Source: Sterolibacterium sp964437515 (GTDB lineage: Bacteria; Pseudomonadota; Gammaproteobacteria; Burkholderiales; Rhodocyclaceae). From it: a stretch of 64,000 bases of DNA. Location: assembly GCA_964437515.1 (NCBI GenBank), contig CAYTHB010000005.1:1-64000 (forward strand). Reading direction: 5' to 3'. The number at the start of each line of letters is the position of its first letter. Position 1 is the first letter of the stretch. The notes under the pieces are model-generated. The model was not told the DNA's origin. It saw nothing but the letters and a program-made list of their open reading frames with translations, and did not search any database. The position numbers were made by a program, and so were the translations under genes. Shown here piece by piece: positions 9,079 through 18,212 of this stretch.

Positions 9079-11283
9079 TTATGCCAGAGGCAGATGAAGT
9101 GTGACTTCTGCGCCGTGGGGATTGCAATTGGCGATACGAATATCGCCTCCATGTTCATCGATGATTTTCTTGACGATGGCCAGCCCGAGTCCGGTTCCTT
9201 TGGACTTTGTCGTGACATAAGGCTCAAAGGCATGCGTCAATATTTGCGCGGGGAAACCGCAGCCATTGTCTTTCACTGTAATCGAAACGCCCGTGTCATC
9301 CCGTTGGGTTGACAGGTGAATTTCAGGTGTCTGATCCGGGAATTCTTTGCGGGCATCCTCACCGGCTTCCTGCGCGTTTTTCAGCAGGTTATGAATGACT
9401 TGACGCAGTTGTGCCGGATCACCGGCTACGGCGGGGAGTTGAGGCGTCAGTTTTGCATCCGGGCGGGCCATACTGTTTTCATAGAGATCCAATACCTCCT
9501 GAATGAGTGTGTTCAGGTCGATGGCCTGAATCTGCGCAGGTGGCATACGTGCGTAATCACGGAATTCATTCACCATGCTTTTCATCGCCTCTACCTGATT
9601 GACAATGGTGCGTGTCGCCCGATTCAACAGGGCGCGTGCTTCGTCATCGAGCTTGTCAGAGAGCTTGTGTTGCAGCCGTTCAGCAGAAAGCTGTATGGGC
9701 GTCAGAGGATTCTTGATTTCATGCGCCAGTCGTCGTGCTACTTCGCCCCAGGCCAAAGAGCGTTGAGCGGCGATTAGTCGGGTGATGTCGTCGAAGACAA
9801 GCACATAGCCTCCGCCCGTGGCATTGGGTAGTGTGGAGCCTCTAATCAGAAGGACTTGGGTCACGCGCATTCCACCGGTTTCGGTGCTGCCGATTTCGAG
9901 TTGTTGCTGCCATGTCCGGAGTTCGGAGGACGGTGCGTCTAGTGGCATGAAGCCCTGGAGAATCGCTGTTCTGAATTCAGCATGACGTGGCCAGTCGCTT
10001 AGGGGCAGGTCGTCGATGTCATTCAATGGGTCATTCAAAATGGTGCAGGCACCCCGGTTGTTGGCACGCAACATGAATTGACGATCAAAAGCCATGACTC
10101 CGGATGACAGATTGGCCAGCACACTTTCCAGATAGGCACTGGCCGCTTCGACCTTGCTGCGATGACGCTCGGTTTCCTCGCGGGCTTCGGAGAGCTGGCG
10201 GGTCATGCGATTGAAAGACTGGGTCAGAACGCCTAGTTCATCGTGAGTTTCCAGTGAGGCGCGCGGGGTGAAATCACCGGCAGCCACCGCTTGTGTACCT
10301 TCGGCCAGAATCAGCAAGGGTGCTGCAATGCGACGCGCCAGCAGAAGTGCGAGTGCGGTGGCGGCAAAGAGTGCCAAGAGCAGGGTCAAGGTCAAGGACA
10401 GCATGTAAATACGATTGAGCCCCGAGCGTCCCAAGGATAATTCCTGATAATCTCGATAAGCCGATTCCACGCTGCTGGCACTTTGGGCGATTGTCGATGG
10501 TACGGTGCGGGTGGCTTGCAGTATGCGTGCCTCGCTTGCCGGGGCATCACCGGATAACGGCATTCGTATCCATACGCGCAATATCAGCCCACCTTTGCCG
10601 TTGTCTTCAATCCGCGATCCGCCCGTTTTGACGTGCTGTGCTTCTTGCACGAGAGGAACAGCAGATACAGCAGATAGTGGAGTGATCGGCGGTGCCGTGG
10701 GAGGCGGGGCATTGGGTTGGTTGGTGCTGTGTGCCAGAACTCGCCCCCGTGCCGAAAAAAGGGTCAGGCTCGTCAGGTTGGCTTGTTCGCGGAGCTTGTC
10801 GAAGCGTGCCGGACGGGTATCCTGGGGGTGGCTTAACTGTGCAGCAAGACGTGCTGTCTGTTCGCGAAGTTCGTCCAGTTGGCCATCGAGTACATTGCGG
10901 GCGAGTTGCAGCCCCCCTTCTAACGCACGGTCGACGCGTACATCAAACCATGAATCGATGCTGTTGACGACAAACTGCATCGATACGCCATACACCAAGG
11001 CACCGGGCAACACGGCCAGCAAAGCCAGCATCAACAACAGGCGAGACTTGAGGCGCACGCCAAAGATTCCCTGTCTGTATTCGCGGCGCAGGCGCGCCAG
11101 CTGGATGAGCACGGCCACCAACAGGGTGACGATCAGCAATACATTCAGTCCGATTAGCAGTGGATAGTCGTGCGCAAACAGGGCGGTGTTCGCGCTGGCG
11201 GTGGTCAGCAGGAACAATAAGATGGCACTGAGCGTAAAGCCCAGCACGGCGATGAGGATGGCGGATTTTTTCCGGAAAGCCAT
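9079..11283 (-). CDS. NtrY-like membrane sensor histidine kinase
   Basis: A 734-aa membrane kinase predicted to phosphorylate the adjacent NtrX-like regulator. It has three N-terminal transmembrane helices (about residues 8-30, 38-60 and 83-105), a sensor region, a fourth helix near 295-320, and a HAMP domain (ARRIAAPLLILAEGTQ). A PAS-like segment follows, then HisKA with the phospho-His in RRLAHEIKNPLTPIQ. The HATPase domain has NLLKNAQEA, KDNGCGFP and TTKSKGTGLGLAIV. Start: ATG at 11283 abuts element copy B; a TTG at 11298 lies inside the element and is less likely. NtrYX pairs are linked to nitrogen or redox control in related bacteria; the signal here is unknown. Confidence 0.9.
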   Translation of the reverse strand: MAFRKKSAILIAVLGFTLSAILLFLLTTASANTALFAHDYPLLIGLNVLLIVTLLVAVLIQLARLRREYRQGIFGVRLKSRLLLMLALLAVLPGALVYGVSMQFVVNSIDSWFDVRVDRALEGGLQLARNVLDGQLDELREQTARLAAQLSHPQDTRPARFDKLREQANLTSLTLFSARGRVLAHSTNQPNAPPPTAPPITPLSAVSAVPLVQEAQHVKTGGSRIEDNGKGGLILRVWIRMPLSGDAPASEARILQATRTVPSTIAQSASSVESAYRDYQELSLGRSGLNRIYMLSLTLTLLLALFAATALALLLARRIAAPLLILAEGTQAVAAGDFTPRASLETHDELGVLTQSFNRMTRQLSEAREETERHRSKVEAASAYLESVLANLSSGVMAFDRQFMLRANNRGACTILNDPLNDIDDLPLSDWPRHAEFRTAILQGFMPLDAPSSELRTWQQQLEIGSTETGGMRVTQVLLIRGSTLPNATGGGYVLVFDDITRLIAAQRSLAWGEVARRLAHEIKNPLTPIQLSAERLQHKLSDKLDDEARALLNRATRTIVNQVEAMKSMVNEFRDYARMPPAQIQAIDLNTLIQEVLDLYENSMARPDAKLTPQLPAVAGDPAQLRQVIHNLLKNAQEAGEDARKEFPDQTPEIHLSTQRDDTGVSITVKDNGCGFPAQILTHAFEPYVTTKSKGTGLGLAIVKKIIDEHGGDIRIANCNPHGAEVTLHLPLA

Positions 11284-11445
11284 TAGCGTGAAATACAAAA
11301 ATCAGAGTCGGGTTGAAGTTTCGAGCGTAGCGAACCAATCAGTAGCCGCCCCTTGAGGGGGCGGATGGGTGGGGTAGGCGTATTTGGTATCGGGTAACGA
11401 TTATTTCATCCTCTGCGGGTGGAGATGGTCACCATGATCGTTAGT
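11283..11445 (+). repeat. Dispersed 154-bp element, copy B
   Basis: Runs from TTAGCG at 11283 to CGTTAG at 11440-11445. It lies exactly between the DUF4390 gene and ntrY. Its right end supplies the TAA stop of the DUF4390 gene (11441-11443), and its left end touches the ntrY start codon. Its internal hairpin is GCCGCCCC-TTGA-GGGGGCGG. Confidence 0.9.
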
Positions 11446-12076
11446 GATTCTCGTAGACGGATGCGCTTCCGGGAATGAATTGCCAGTGCAGGACACGGGC
11501 TTCGATCGTCCAGTCCTTGTTGGCGATGGCATCGAGCTGGAGGGGCTTGGGGAGCTGTTGGCGATCGAGCGATAAACGCGTGGCAACCTGATAAGGCTCA
11601 CCCAGTTTGAGCTTGTTGCGATCGACGACTGGCAAGGCCACAGTGCGTCCCATGACACGCAGGGCTTCGGCCAGTTTTGGGAAATCCTGGCTCAATCCAC
11701 GTCCGCCACTGGAGAGGCGGTAAACGCGTGAGAGCGGAATGTAAGCCAGACGATAATTGAAAGTACGACCGGCGATATGTTCTCCCGGCCAGAACCAGCG
11801 ATTGCGTGTGATTTCGACTTCGAGCTGAAAATACAGCGGGACACCCCGCAGCAGGATGTCTTCGAGATAGCTGCCTAGGTCAATATTGAAATCGGCCGTG
11901 AGCACATACGTCTCATCATTGGCCGTCAGCCGTGCCGAACGAGCTTCGATGCTACCGGCTTGTGCCAGCGGAGGGGTGGTGATACTGAACAGGCAAAGCA
12001 GGAACGTCAGAACCAGTGTGCGCCAGCGCCATGGGGCGAAGGCGACGGGGTCAGCAACGTTTTTGCAAAAGCGCAT
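11441..12076 (-). CDS. DUF4390 domain protein (secreted)
   Basis: A 211-aa protein of the DUF4390 family of unknown function, found in betaproteobacteria between rsmB and ntrY. A hydrophobic signal segment (TLVLTFLLCLFSITT) and an AQAG cleavage-like site near residue 40 predict export. The mature part is beta-rich with the family features SIEARSARL, an aromatic RNRWFWPGE stretch, and a final TIEARVLHWQFIPGSASVYEN. The ATG at 12076 is chosen because it directly precedes the signal peptide; the frame is open further upstream only as a shadow of rsmB. It overlaps the rsmB end by 26 bases. Its stop codon is created by element copy B. Confidence 0.85.
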   Translation of the reverse strand: MRFCKNVADPVAFAPWRWRTLVLTFLLCLFSITTPPLAQAGSIEARSARLTANDETYVLTADFNIDLGSYLEDILLRGVPLYFQLEVEITRNRWFWPGEHIAGRTFNYRLAYIPLSRVYRLSSGGRGLSQDFPKLAEALRVMGRTVALPVVDRNKLKLGEPYQVATRLSLDRQQLPKPLQLDAIANKDWTIEARVLHWQFIPGSASVYENH

Positions 12077-13451
12077 AAAAAAAGCCGTCGTGTTCCGCGC
12101 TGGGGATGAGTTGAAGGAAGCCGTCGTGCCGAGGGGCTGGGGTCGTGCCTGCGGGGGGCGACAGCGGCAGCGTGTGAGCATCGGTATGACGGTGCAAAAA
12201 AGCATCGATCTGGGCGGTATTTTCCAATGGAAACAAGGAGCAGGTGCAGTAAAGCATTTTGCCACCTGGCGCGAGTGTGCGCCACAGAGCATCGAGAATT
12301 TCACGTTGCGTTCGGGCAAAGCCGATCACATCCTGTTCGCGCCGTAACCACTTGATGTCCGGATGACGGCGAACCACGCCGGAAGCCGAGCAGGGAACGT
12401 CGGCCAGAATGCGGTCAAAAGGGCGGCCATCCCACCATGCGTCGACATCACGGCAGTCGGCAGTTTTGACTGTCGCGCCATGAGCAAGATTCAGACGGTG
12501 CAGATTCTCCTCGATACGTTTGCTGCGGCTGGCATCCGCTTCCAGTGCCAAGAGTTCGACATGGACACGCTCCAGCAGGTGTGTGGCCTTGCCGCCGGGA
12601 GCGGCGCAGGCATCGAGGATGCGTTGCCCATCCTTTGCATCGAGCAGATAGGCGGCTTGCTGTGCGCCCCAATCTTGTACCGTCACCTGGCCTGCAAAAA
12701 AGCCGGGCAGTTTGTCCACGGCGACAGGGCGTTCCAGTCGTATCGCAGCGACATCAAGAACCTGAGCCGGGATGTTCAATGCATTCAGTGCTGCACAATA
12801 ATCGGCGGTATTCTCCTGCCGTTGATTGACGCGCAAGGTCATGGGGGGATGCGTGTTTCCGGTCTGGAGAATGGCTTGCCATTGTTCGTGGGTGGCGTAA
12901 GCCGTGCGTATCTTGTCGATCCACCAGCATGGGGTGCGGTAATGAGCAACGACGTCATTGTTTGCATCAGTTAGTAGTGACTCACTTTGACGTATTCTGT
13001 TGCGTAGCAATGCATTTGCTAAAGCCTTGAACTGTCCGCGCCCGATGCGTGCGGCCGCTTCGACGGCTTGATCCACCGTGGTATGCGCATCTTCGGAGCG
13101 TGTTTCGAGCCGGTACAAGGCGACGAGCAGCAAGGCGCGCAACAAGGTTTTGCTGCTTTGCGTATCGGACGATTCCAGCGGTTCGCGCAGCAAACGCTGC
13201 AATAGAAAATCGCCCCGACCATATTGACGCAAGGTGCCGTAAGCTAAATCCTGTATGGCGCCACGCATCGCCGGTGTGGGGGCGTGGGTTTGCCAGCAGG
13301 CACTCAACGTGTGATCGAGATTGCGTCCCGCAATCACCTGCTGCACGGCTTCCGCCGCACGCAGTAGCGCAAAGGCAAGCGAGTCACTGGGAAGAGGTGA
13401 TAAGGGCGGCGGGGGTGCGGAGTGAGTGCGATTGGGTGAACGAGGTTTCAT
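12051..13451 (-). CDS. rsmB: 16S rRNA (cytosine967-C5)-methyltransferase RsmB
   Basis: RsmB (Fmu/Sun), 466 aa, methylating C967 of 16S rRNA. It has an N-terminal NusB-like helical domain (about residues 20-150) and a C-terminal SAM-dependent RNA m5C methyltransferase domain. Motifs are LDACAAPGGKATHLLE (SAM binding), the first catalytic Cys in DVPCSASGVVRRHPDIKWLRR and the second in YCTCSLFPLEN. Met at 13451 gives MKPRSPNRTH; a start six codons earlier (13469) is possible. It is first in the rsmB-DUF4390-ntrY-ntrX block. Confidence 0.95.
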   Translation of the reverse strand: MKPRSPNRTHSAPPPPLSPLPSDSLAFALLRAAEAVQQVIAGRNLDHTLSACWQTHAPTPAMRGAIQDLAYGTLRQYGRGDFLLQRLLREPLESSDTQSSKTLLRALLLVALYRLETRSEDAHTTVDQAVEAAARIGRGQFKALANALLRNRIRQSESLLTDANNDVVAHYRTPCWWIDKIRTAYATHEQWQAILQTGNTHPPMTLRVNQRQENTADYCAALNALNIPAQVLDVAAIRLERPVAVDKLPGFFAGQVTVQDWGAQQAAYLLDAKDGQRILDACAAPGGKATHLLERVHVELLALEADASRSKRIEENLHRLNLAHGATVKTADCRDVDAWWDGRPFDRILADVPCSASGVVRRHPDIKWLRREQDVIGFARTQREILDALWRTLAPGGKMLYCTCSLFPLENTAQIDAFLHRHTDAHTLPLSPPAGTTPAPRHDGFLQLIPSAEHDGFFYALLQKRC

Positions 13452-13508
13452 GGGCGCGCATCCTAGCATGGGCGTGCTACTGTGGATTTTTGCTGCATGA
13501 GATATCTG

Positions 13509-13662
13509 TTAGCGTGAAATACAAAAATCAGAGTCGCGTTGAAGCTTCGAGCATAGCGAGCAAATCAGTAGCCGCCCCTTGAGGGGCGGATGGGTGGGGT
13601 GGGCGTATCGGGTAACGATTATTTCATCCTCTGTGGGTGGAGATGGCTACCATGATCGTTAA
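13509..13662 (+). repeat. Dispersed 154-bp element, copy C
   Basis: A typical short copy, TTAGCG at the left and CGTTAA at the right, upstream of rsmB and at the left border of the restriction-modification remnant. The remaining 149 bases to 13811 contain a TTGACA (13731) but no convincing -10 at normal spacing. Confidence 0.9.
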
Positions 13663-13811
13663 TCCAAAGCTTACGGCACCCTCGCTGTGAATGGGGTAGC
13701 GGACATTTCAGTTTTGGATTGACACCTTCCGAGTTCGGTCGCTTTGGTCGCCAGTTGGAAAAATTTGCACTATCCTGCTGTCCTTGACCAATCTTCGACT
13801 GACCCCATTCC

Positions 13812-13994
13812 ATGCCCCAAAACACCAGCGAAAGCGCAATTCTGAAGGTCACGGAGCGGACGATCTACCGACTCGCGGCAGCCAAGAAAATACCGGCCTT
13901 CAAGGTCGACGGGACATGGCGCTTCCGGGCGGCGGATATCGACGGCTGGATAGCTTCAAGGTGCTTTATCTTGAGAGCTACGAAGACACCATGA
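13812..13994 (+). pseudogene. Truncated excisionase-type helix-turn-helix gene
   Basis: A 60-codon frame starting MPQNTSESAILKVTERTIYR and continuing with AAKKIPAFKVDGTWRF and DIDGWI. This is the MerR/excisionase-like winged helix (HTH_17) normally found as a small regulator beside restriction-modification genes. Compared with the family, the first helix (usually a TVxEVAxYL segment before KVTERTIYR) is missing. The C-terminus runs out of frame into a methyltransferase remnant. It is probably a deletion product and not a functional regulator. Confidence 0.6.
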
Positions 13995-14563
13995 ACAACC
14001 TGCAACTGCGCCGCAAGCAAGCCCAGGGCGATCTGCTGAACACTCTGCCACAAGAGGCCAAGGACGACTACCTGTTCCGCTACATGCTGAACGTGGAAAG
14101 CCGTGGTTCGCTGTTGTCGGTGGAAGACTTCAAAAAGCCCTTCGACTATCAGCTCAACGTGGCCGTGGATTCGGCGGGCGCCTTCGAGCCGCGCAAGATC
14201 GATCTGGTGGAAACCTTCAACTACCTGATCGGCCTGCGCGTAAAGCACATCGACATGCAGCCTGCACGAGGTTTTACCACCGTCACCGGCGCGCTGCCCA
14301 GCGGTGAGACTTGCCTCGTGCTGTGGCGCGATTGCGAGGTGTTGGACTACGAAGGCGTAGCCAAGCTCTGCGACAAGCTGGTCATCAACTCGGCGGACAA
14401 CGAGTTTGATGTGGTCTATATCAACGGCGATCACAACATTCCCACCGTGCTGACGCAGACGCTTGAGGAAGGCGGTGAAGCAGGCCCAACGACGCGCGTG
14501 CTCAAGCTGCGCCAGATCGAACCGGAGTTTTTGGAACGCATGTTCAGTGTGGAGGATGTGTGA
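13952..14563 (+). pseudogene. C-terminal remnant of a type III-like DNA methyltransferase (Mod)
   Basis: From 13952 the frame reads SFKVLYLESYEDTMNNLQLR and then about 200 residues matching the C-terminal part of Mod-type adenine methyltransferases. Recognisable parts are YMLNVESRGSLLSVEDF, VETFNYLIGLRVKHID, FDVVYINGDHN and the ending FLERMFSVEDV. The catalytic and SAM-binding parts (DPPY, FAGSGTT) are absent: the upstream sequence has been replaced by the broken HTH gene in a different frame. The end overlaps the next gene by 4 bases, the original operon organisation. Confidence 0.75.
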
Positions 14564-15633
14564 TGGCGAATGACCAGCATTTGACGGCCAGCGACGGCCT
14601 TGCGCCTTTGCTCGGCACGCTGCGTCAGCTCATCAGCGATGCACGCAGCCGGGCACTGCGTGCGGTGGATGTGATCCAGGTGCAGACTTACTGGCAGGTG
14701 GGTCGCCATATCGTGGAGTTTGAGCAAGAAGGCGCAGCGCGGGCGGCTTACGGTAAGCGTCTGTTGCCTCTGCTGGCCGAGCGGCTGACGCAAGAGTTTG
14801 GCAAGGGCTTTGACGAGCGCAACCTGCGCCATATGCGAGCATTTTTTCAAGCTTTTCCAATTTGGGACGCAGTGCGTTCCGAATTGAGCTGGACGCATTA
14901 TCGCCTGCTCACCCGCGTGGACAAGGCTGAGGCGCGCCACTGGTACATGACCGAGGCGGCTATCCAGAACTGGAGCACCCGCGCCCTGGAGCGGCAGATC
15001 GGCACCCTGTTTTACGAGCGTTTGCTGCTCAGCCAGGACAAAGCCGCCGTGGCCGCTGAAGCCGGGCACAAACTGGCCGGGCTGGCCAAGCTGGAGCAAA
15101 GCCCGCGTGCCTTTGTGCGCGACCCGGTGATGCTGGAGTTTTTGGGTTTGCCCGGCAGCGGCGCGTTGCTGGAGGCCGGTCTGGAACAGGGCTTGATGGA
15201 CAAGCTACAAGCCTTTTTGCTGGAGCTGGGCAAGGGCTTTGCGTTTGTGGCGCGGCAGCAGCGCATCAGCACTGAAAGCAAGGATTTCTACATTGATCTG
15301 GTGTTCTACAACTACCTGCTCAAGTGCTTTGTGCTGATCGACCTGAAAACCACCGAGCTGACGCACCAGGACATCGGCCAGATGGACATGTATGTGCGCA
15401 TGTACGACGACTTGAAGCGCGGCGAGGGCGACAACCCGACGGTGGGTATTTTGCTGTGCGAGAGCAAAGATCAATCGGTGGTGCGCTATTCGGTGCTCAA
15501 CGGCAGTGAGCAGCTATTTGCCAGCCGCTACAAATTGGTGTTGCCCAGCGAGGAAGAACTGCGCGCCGAACTGACCCGCGAGGCGGAGATGATCCGCCTG
15601 ACGATGGATATCAGCAAGGAGGAAGGGGCGTAA
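14560..15633 (+). CDS. DUF1016 / YhcG-type PD-(D/E)XK nuclease-domain protein
   Basis: A 357-aa protein of the YhcG/DUF1016 family. The N-terminal helical part (about 20-170) has the family segment YWQVGRHIVEFEQEG and the LSWTHYRLLTRV helix. The C-terminal half carries a PD-(D/E)XK-like core, with DFYIDLVFYN, then LIDLKTTELTHQDIGQMDMYV (D...DxK pattern) and VGILLCESKD. The frame is intact, unlike the mod and res remnants on both sides. It overlaps the preceding frame (ATGA) and the rhuM start by one base. Family members often travel with type I and III restriction loci; a biochemical role here is not established. Confidence 0.85.
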   Translation: MMANDQHLTASDGLAPLLGTLRQLISDARSRALRAVDVIQVQTYWQVGRHIVEFEQEGAARAAYGKRLLPLLAERLTQEFGKGFDERNLRHMRAFFQAFPIWDAVRSELSWTHYRLLTRVDKAEARHWYMTEAAIQNWSTRALERQIGTLFYERLLLSQDKAAVAAEAGHKLAGLAKLEQSPRAFVRDPVMLEFLGLPGSGALLEAGLEQGLMDKLQAFLLELGKGFAFVARQQRISTESKDFYIDLVFYNYLLKCFVLIDLKTTELTHQDIGQMDMYVRMYDDLKRGEGDNPTVGILLCESKDQSVVRYSVLNGSEQLFASRYKLVLPSEEELRAELTREAEMIRLTMDISKEEGA

Positions 15634-16700
15634 TGGCGAAGAAAAAACAGGAGGTTTCCATCGTTCGTTCTTCGGCGGCGGAATATCTCACTTTTATCGC
15701 CTCCACCGGTTCGCAGGAAACCGCTGTGGAGATGCGCTATGAAGACGAGAACATCTGGCTCACGCAGAAGATGATGGCCACGCTCTACGAGGTGACCGTT
15801 CCAGCGATCAACCAACACCTGAAGCGCATTTTTGCTGATACCGAGCTGACAGAAGTGGCAGTTATTAAGGATTACTTAATAACTGCCACCGACGGTAAAA
15901 ACTACAGCACCAAGCACTACAACCTGCAAGCCATCATCGCGGTGGGCTTCAAGGTAAATAATCCGCGCGCAGTGCAGTTCCGCAAGTGGGCGGGGCAGAT
16001 CGTCAAGGACTACACCATCCAGGGCTGGACGATGGATGTGGAGCGCTTGAAAAAAGGCCATCTATTTACCGACGAATACTTCCAGCACCAGCAGGAGGTC
16101 ATTCGTGAGATTCGCCTCTCCGAGCGCAAGTTCTACCAGAAGGTGACGGACTTGTACGCCACAGCCTTCGACTACGACGCCAACGCCCATACCACGCGTG
16201 AGTTTTTCGCGCTGGTGCAGAACAAACTGCATTGGGCGGTGCATCGGCACACGGCTGCGGAAGTGATCATGGCACGCGCCGACGCGGGAAAGTCACACAT
16301 GGGGCTGACATCGTGGGAGTCCGCGCCGCGCGGCAAGATCGTGAAATCCGATGTATCCATCGCCAAGAATTACCTGAGCGCACAGGAACTGGAATATCTG
16401 GAACGCATCGTCTCGCTGTATCTGGATTTTGGTGAGCTGCAAGCGGTGCGGAAAATTCCGATGACGATGGCGGACTGGGCGAAACGACTGGATGGCTTTC
16501 TGGAGTTCAACGGCAACGAAATCCTCACCGGACCGGGCAAGATTTCACACGAACAGGCCAAGCTGCACGCCGAAACTGAGTTCGAGAAATACCGCATCGT
16601 GCAGGATCGCCTGTTCGAGAGCGATTTCGACCGACTGCTGAAATCCGCCGAACCAATGTACCTTGAAGCGCCGCGCAAGAAGAAGAGGAAGACCGAATGA
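15633..16700 (+). CDS. RhuM family protein
   Basis: A 355-aa RhuM-family protein, named after a Salmonella pathogenicity-island gene. Conserved stretches are IWLTQKMMATLYEVTVPAINQHLKRIF (KilA-N/HTH-like N-terminus), YNLQAIIAVGFKVNNPRAVQFRKWA, the DFDYDANAHTTREFF-like middle and HMGLTSWESAPRGKIVKSD. Molecular function is unknown; the gene is commonly embedded in restriction-modification and other defence islands. The frame is intact and its stop overlaps the following ATG (16697-16700), so it was part of the same operon as the broken restriction gene. Confidence 0.85.
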   Translation: MAKKKQEVSIVRSSAAEYLTFIASTGSQETAVEMRYEDENIWLTQKMMATLYEVTVPAINQHLKRIFADTELTEVAVIKDYLITATDGKNYSTKHYNLQAIIAVGFKVNNPRAVQFRKWAGQIVKDYTIQGWTMDVERLKKGHLFTDEYFQHQQEVIREIRLSERKFYQKVTDLYATAFDYDANAHTTREFFALVQNKLHWAVHRHTAAEVIMARADAGKSHMGLTSWESAPRGKIVKSDVSIAKNYLSAQELEYLERIVSLYLDFGELQAVRKIPMTMADWAKRLDGFLEFNGNEILTGPGKISHEQAKLHAETEFEKYRIVQDRLFESDFDRLLKSAEPMYLEAPRKKKRKTE

Positions 16701-17784
16701 ACGCCAAGGCCGTTTCCAGTAAAAAAGGCAAGGCCAAAACCGCCAAGCGCAGCTTTCATCAGGAATTGGTGCTCAATCGCTGGGTGCTGCGGTTTTTCAA
16801 TGTGGAAAGTCTCTCCGGCTTAAAGTAGCGTTTGGGCGACGACCGTCATGAAGGCATCGACGAGGACGGCCAGACCAAGTTCTTCCACGAACTGATCCGA
16901 GGCTTGTTCGATCCCAACAAGGTGCCCGAGGCCGAGCTGCGGCGCTACGAATTGAACGTGGTCGCGCACTGGCAGGCCATGAGTTGCAGATGAAGTACTT
17001 CCAGTACCTCTCGCTGCTATTCACCGAGCTGTATCTGGACGGGTACTTCAACCACCGCCAAGACTTGCTCGATGGCCTGAACGAGGAAATGACACGCTAC
17101 CGCGCCGAGTCGGGCGCGGAACTGTTTCGCGATTTTGAGGCGGATGACCTGAACAAGATCGCCTTCTGGAACGTCACCGGCAGCGGCAAGACATTGCTGC
17201 TGCACGTCAACATCCGCCAATATCCGCTGCTGGCATTGGAGGACAAGGATGCAGTACCACTGAAACTGCGTCCGCTGGCCTTTGACGCGCCGAGCGAATG
17301 GGAGTTTGTCCGCGATTTGGAGGCGTTCTACAACTCAGGCGAGGGCAAGGAAGCGATTGGCCCGCGCAGTCTGTATCTGCTGCGCAATGCGGATCGGGAA
17401 GAGAAAGGCTTGGGCTTCGCGCTGGCCGGCAACTTCTACCCGGACTTCCTGCTCTGGCTGGTGGACGATGCGTCGGATACGGGAACGGGCAAGCAGTGGC
17501 TGACCTTTGTCGACCCGAAGGGGCTGCGCAATCTCGACCTGTCGCACCCCAAGCTGGGGCTGTACAAGGAAGTGAAGAGGCTTGAAACGACGTTGGCATC
17601 GCAGGCCAAGGCGGGCGAAGCGCCGCTGGTCTTGAATGCCTTCGTGCTATCACCGACGAAATTCGCCGACCTGCTCAACGTCGGCGACCCAACAAAGAAG
17701 GCCGATCTGGAAAGCCGCAACGTGTTGTTCATGGAGGATGGTGCCAGTATCTACCTGAAAAAACTTTTTCGGGTTCTGGCATGA
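16697..17784 (+). pseudogene. Broken type III restriction helicase-nuclease (Res)
   Basis: The remnant begins MNAKAVSSKKGKAK..., with RSFHQELVLNRWVLRFFNVES, and hits a TAG at 16826 caused by one extra base. The next frame continues with LGDDRHEGIDEDGQTKFFHELIRGLFDP and breaks again near 16980. The last frame (from 16984) resumes MKYFQYLSLLFTELYLDG and reaches a Walker A in NVTGSGKTLLLHVN. It then jumps within a few codons to the C-terminal nuclease region (FLLWLVDD..., TFVDPKGLRN), so nearly all of the helicase motor (DEAD box and later motifs) has been deleted. Two frameshifts plus a large deletion make it non-functional. Confidence 0.85.
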
Positions 17785-17866
17785 GTGGACATCGGGTCAC
17801 GAAATCGGCGAACTAGTGCGAGCTCAATCGAAAAACCTGCTGGATTGTAGACTTGCACGCGGGTTT

Positions 17867-18106
17867 TTAACGTGAAATACAAAAATCAGAGTCGGGTTGA
17901 AGCTTTGAGCGTAGCGAACCAATCAGTAGCCGCCCCTTGAGGGGGCGTAGGCGGGGTTTCACGGAGCACTGCTCCGTGCCGCCGAAGCCGGACGGCTGTG
18001 CAAAGCCGTCCGTGGGGGATGGGTGGGGTAAGCGTATCTGTTATCGGGTAACGATTATTTCATCCTCTGTGGGTGGCAGTGTGGAGATGGCTACCATGAT
18101 CGTTAG
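17867..18106 (+). repeat. Dispersed element, copy D (240-bp long form)
   Basis: TTAACG at the left end and CGTTAG at the right. It differs from the 154-bp form by an internal insertion of about 66 bp holding two hairpins: CACGGAGCACTGCTCCGTG, and GGACGGCT-GTGCAA-AGCCGTCC. It marks the right border of the restriction-modification remnant and lies upstream of hemE. The rest of the 17785-18212 gap shows no gene. Confidence 0.9.
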
Positions 18107-18212
18107 CCATCCAAGTCGCCAGGAATGCGCATCATCGTCGCTCAGTCAGTAAGAAGTAATAACATCTGCTGCGTGAGATAATCACTGATTCTTCAGCTTT
18201 CTGGAGTCTGCC

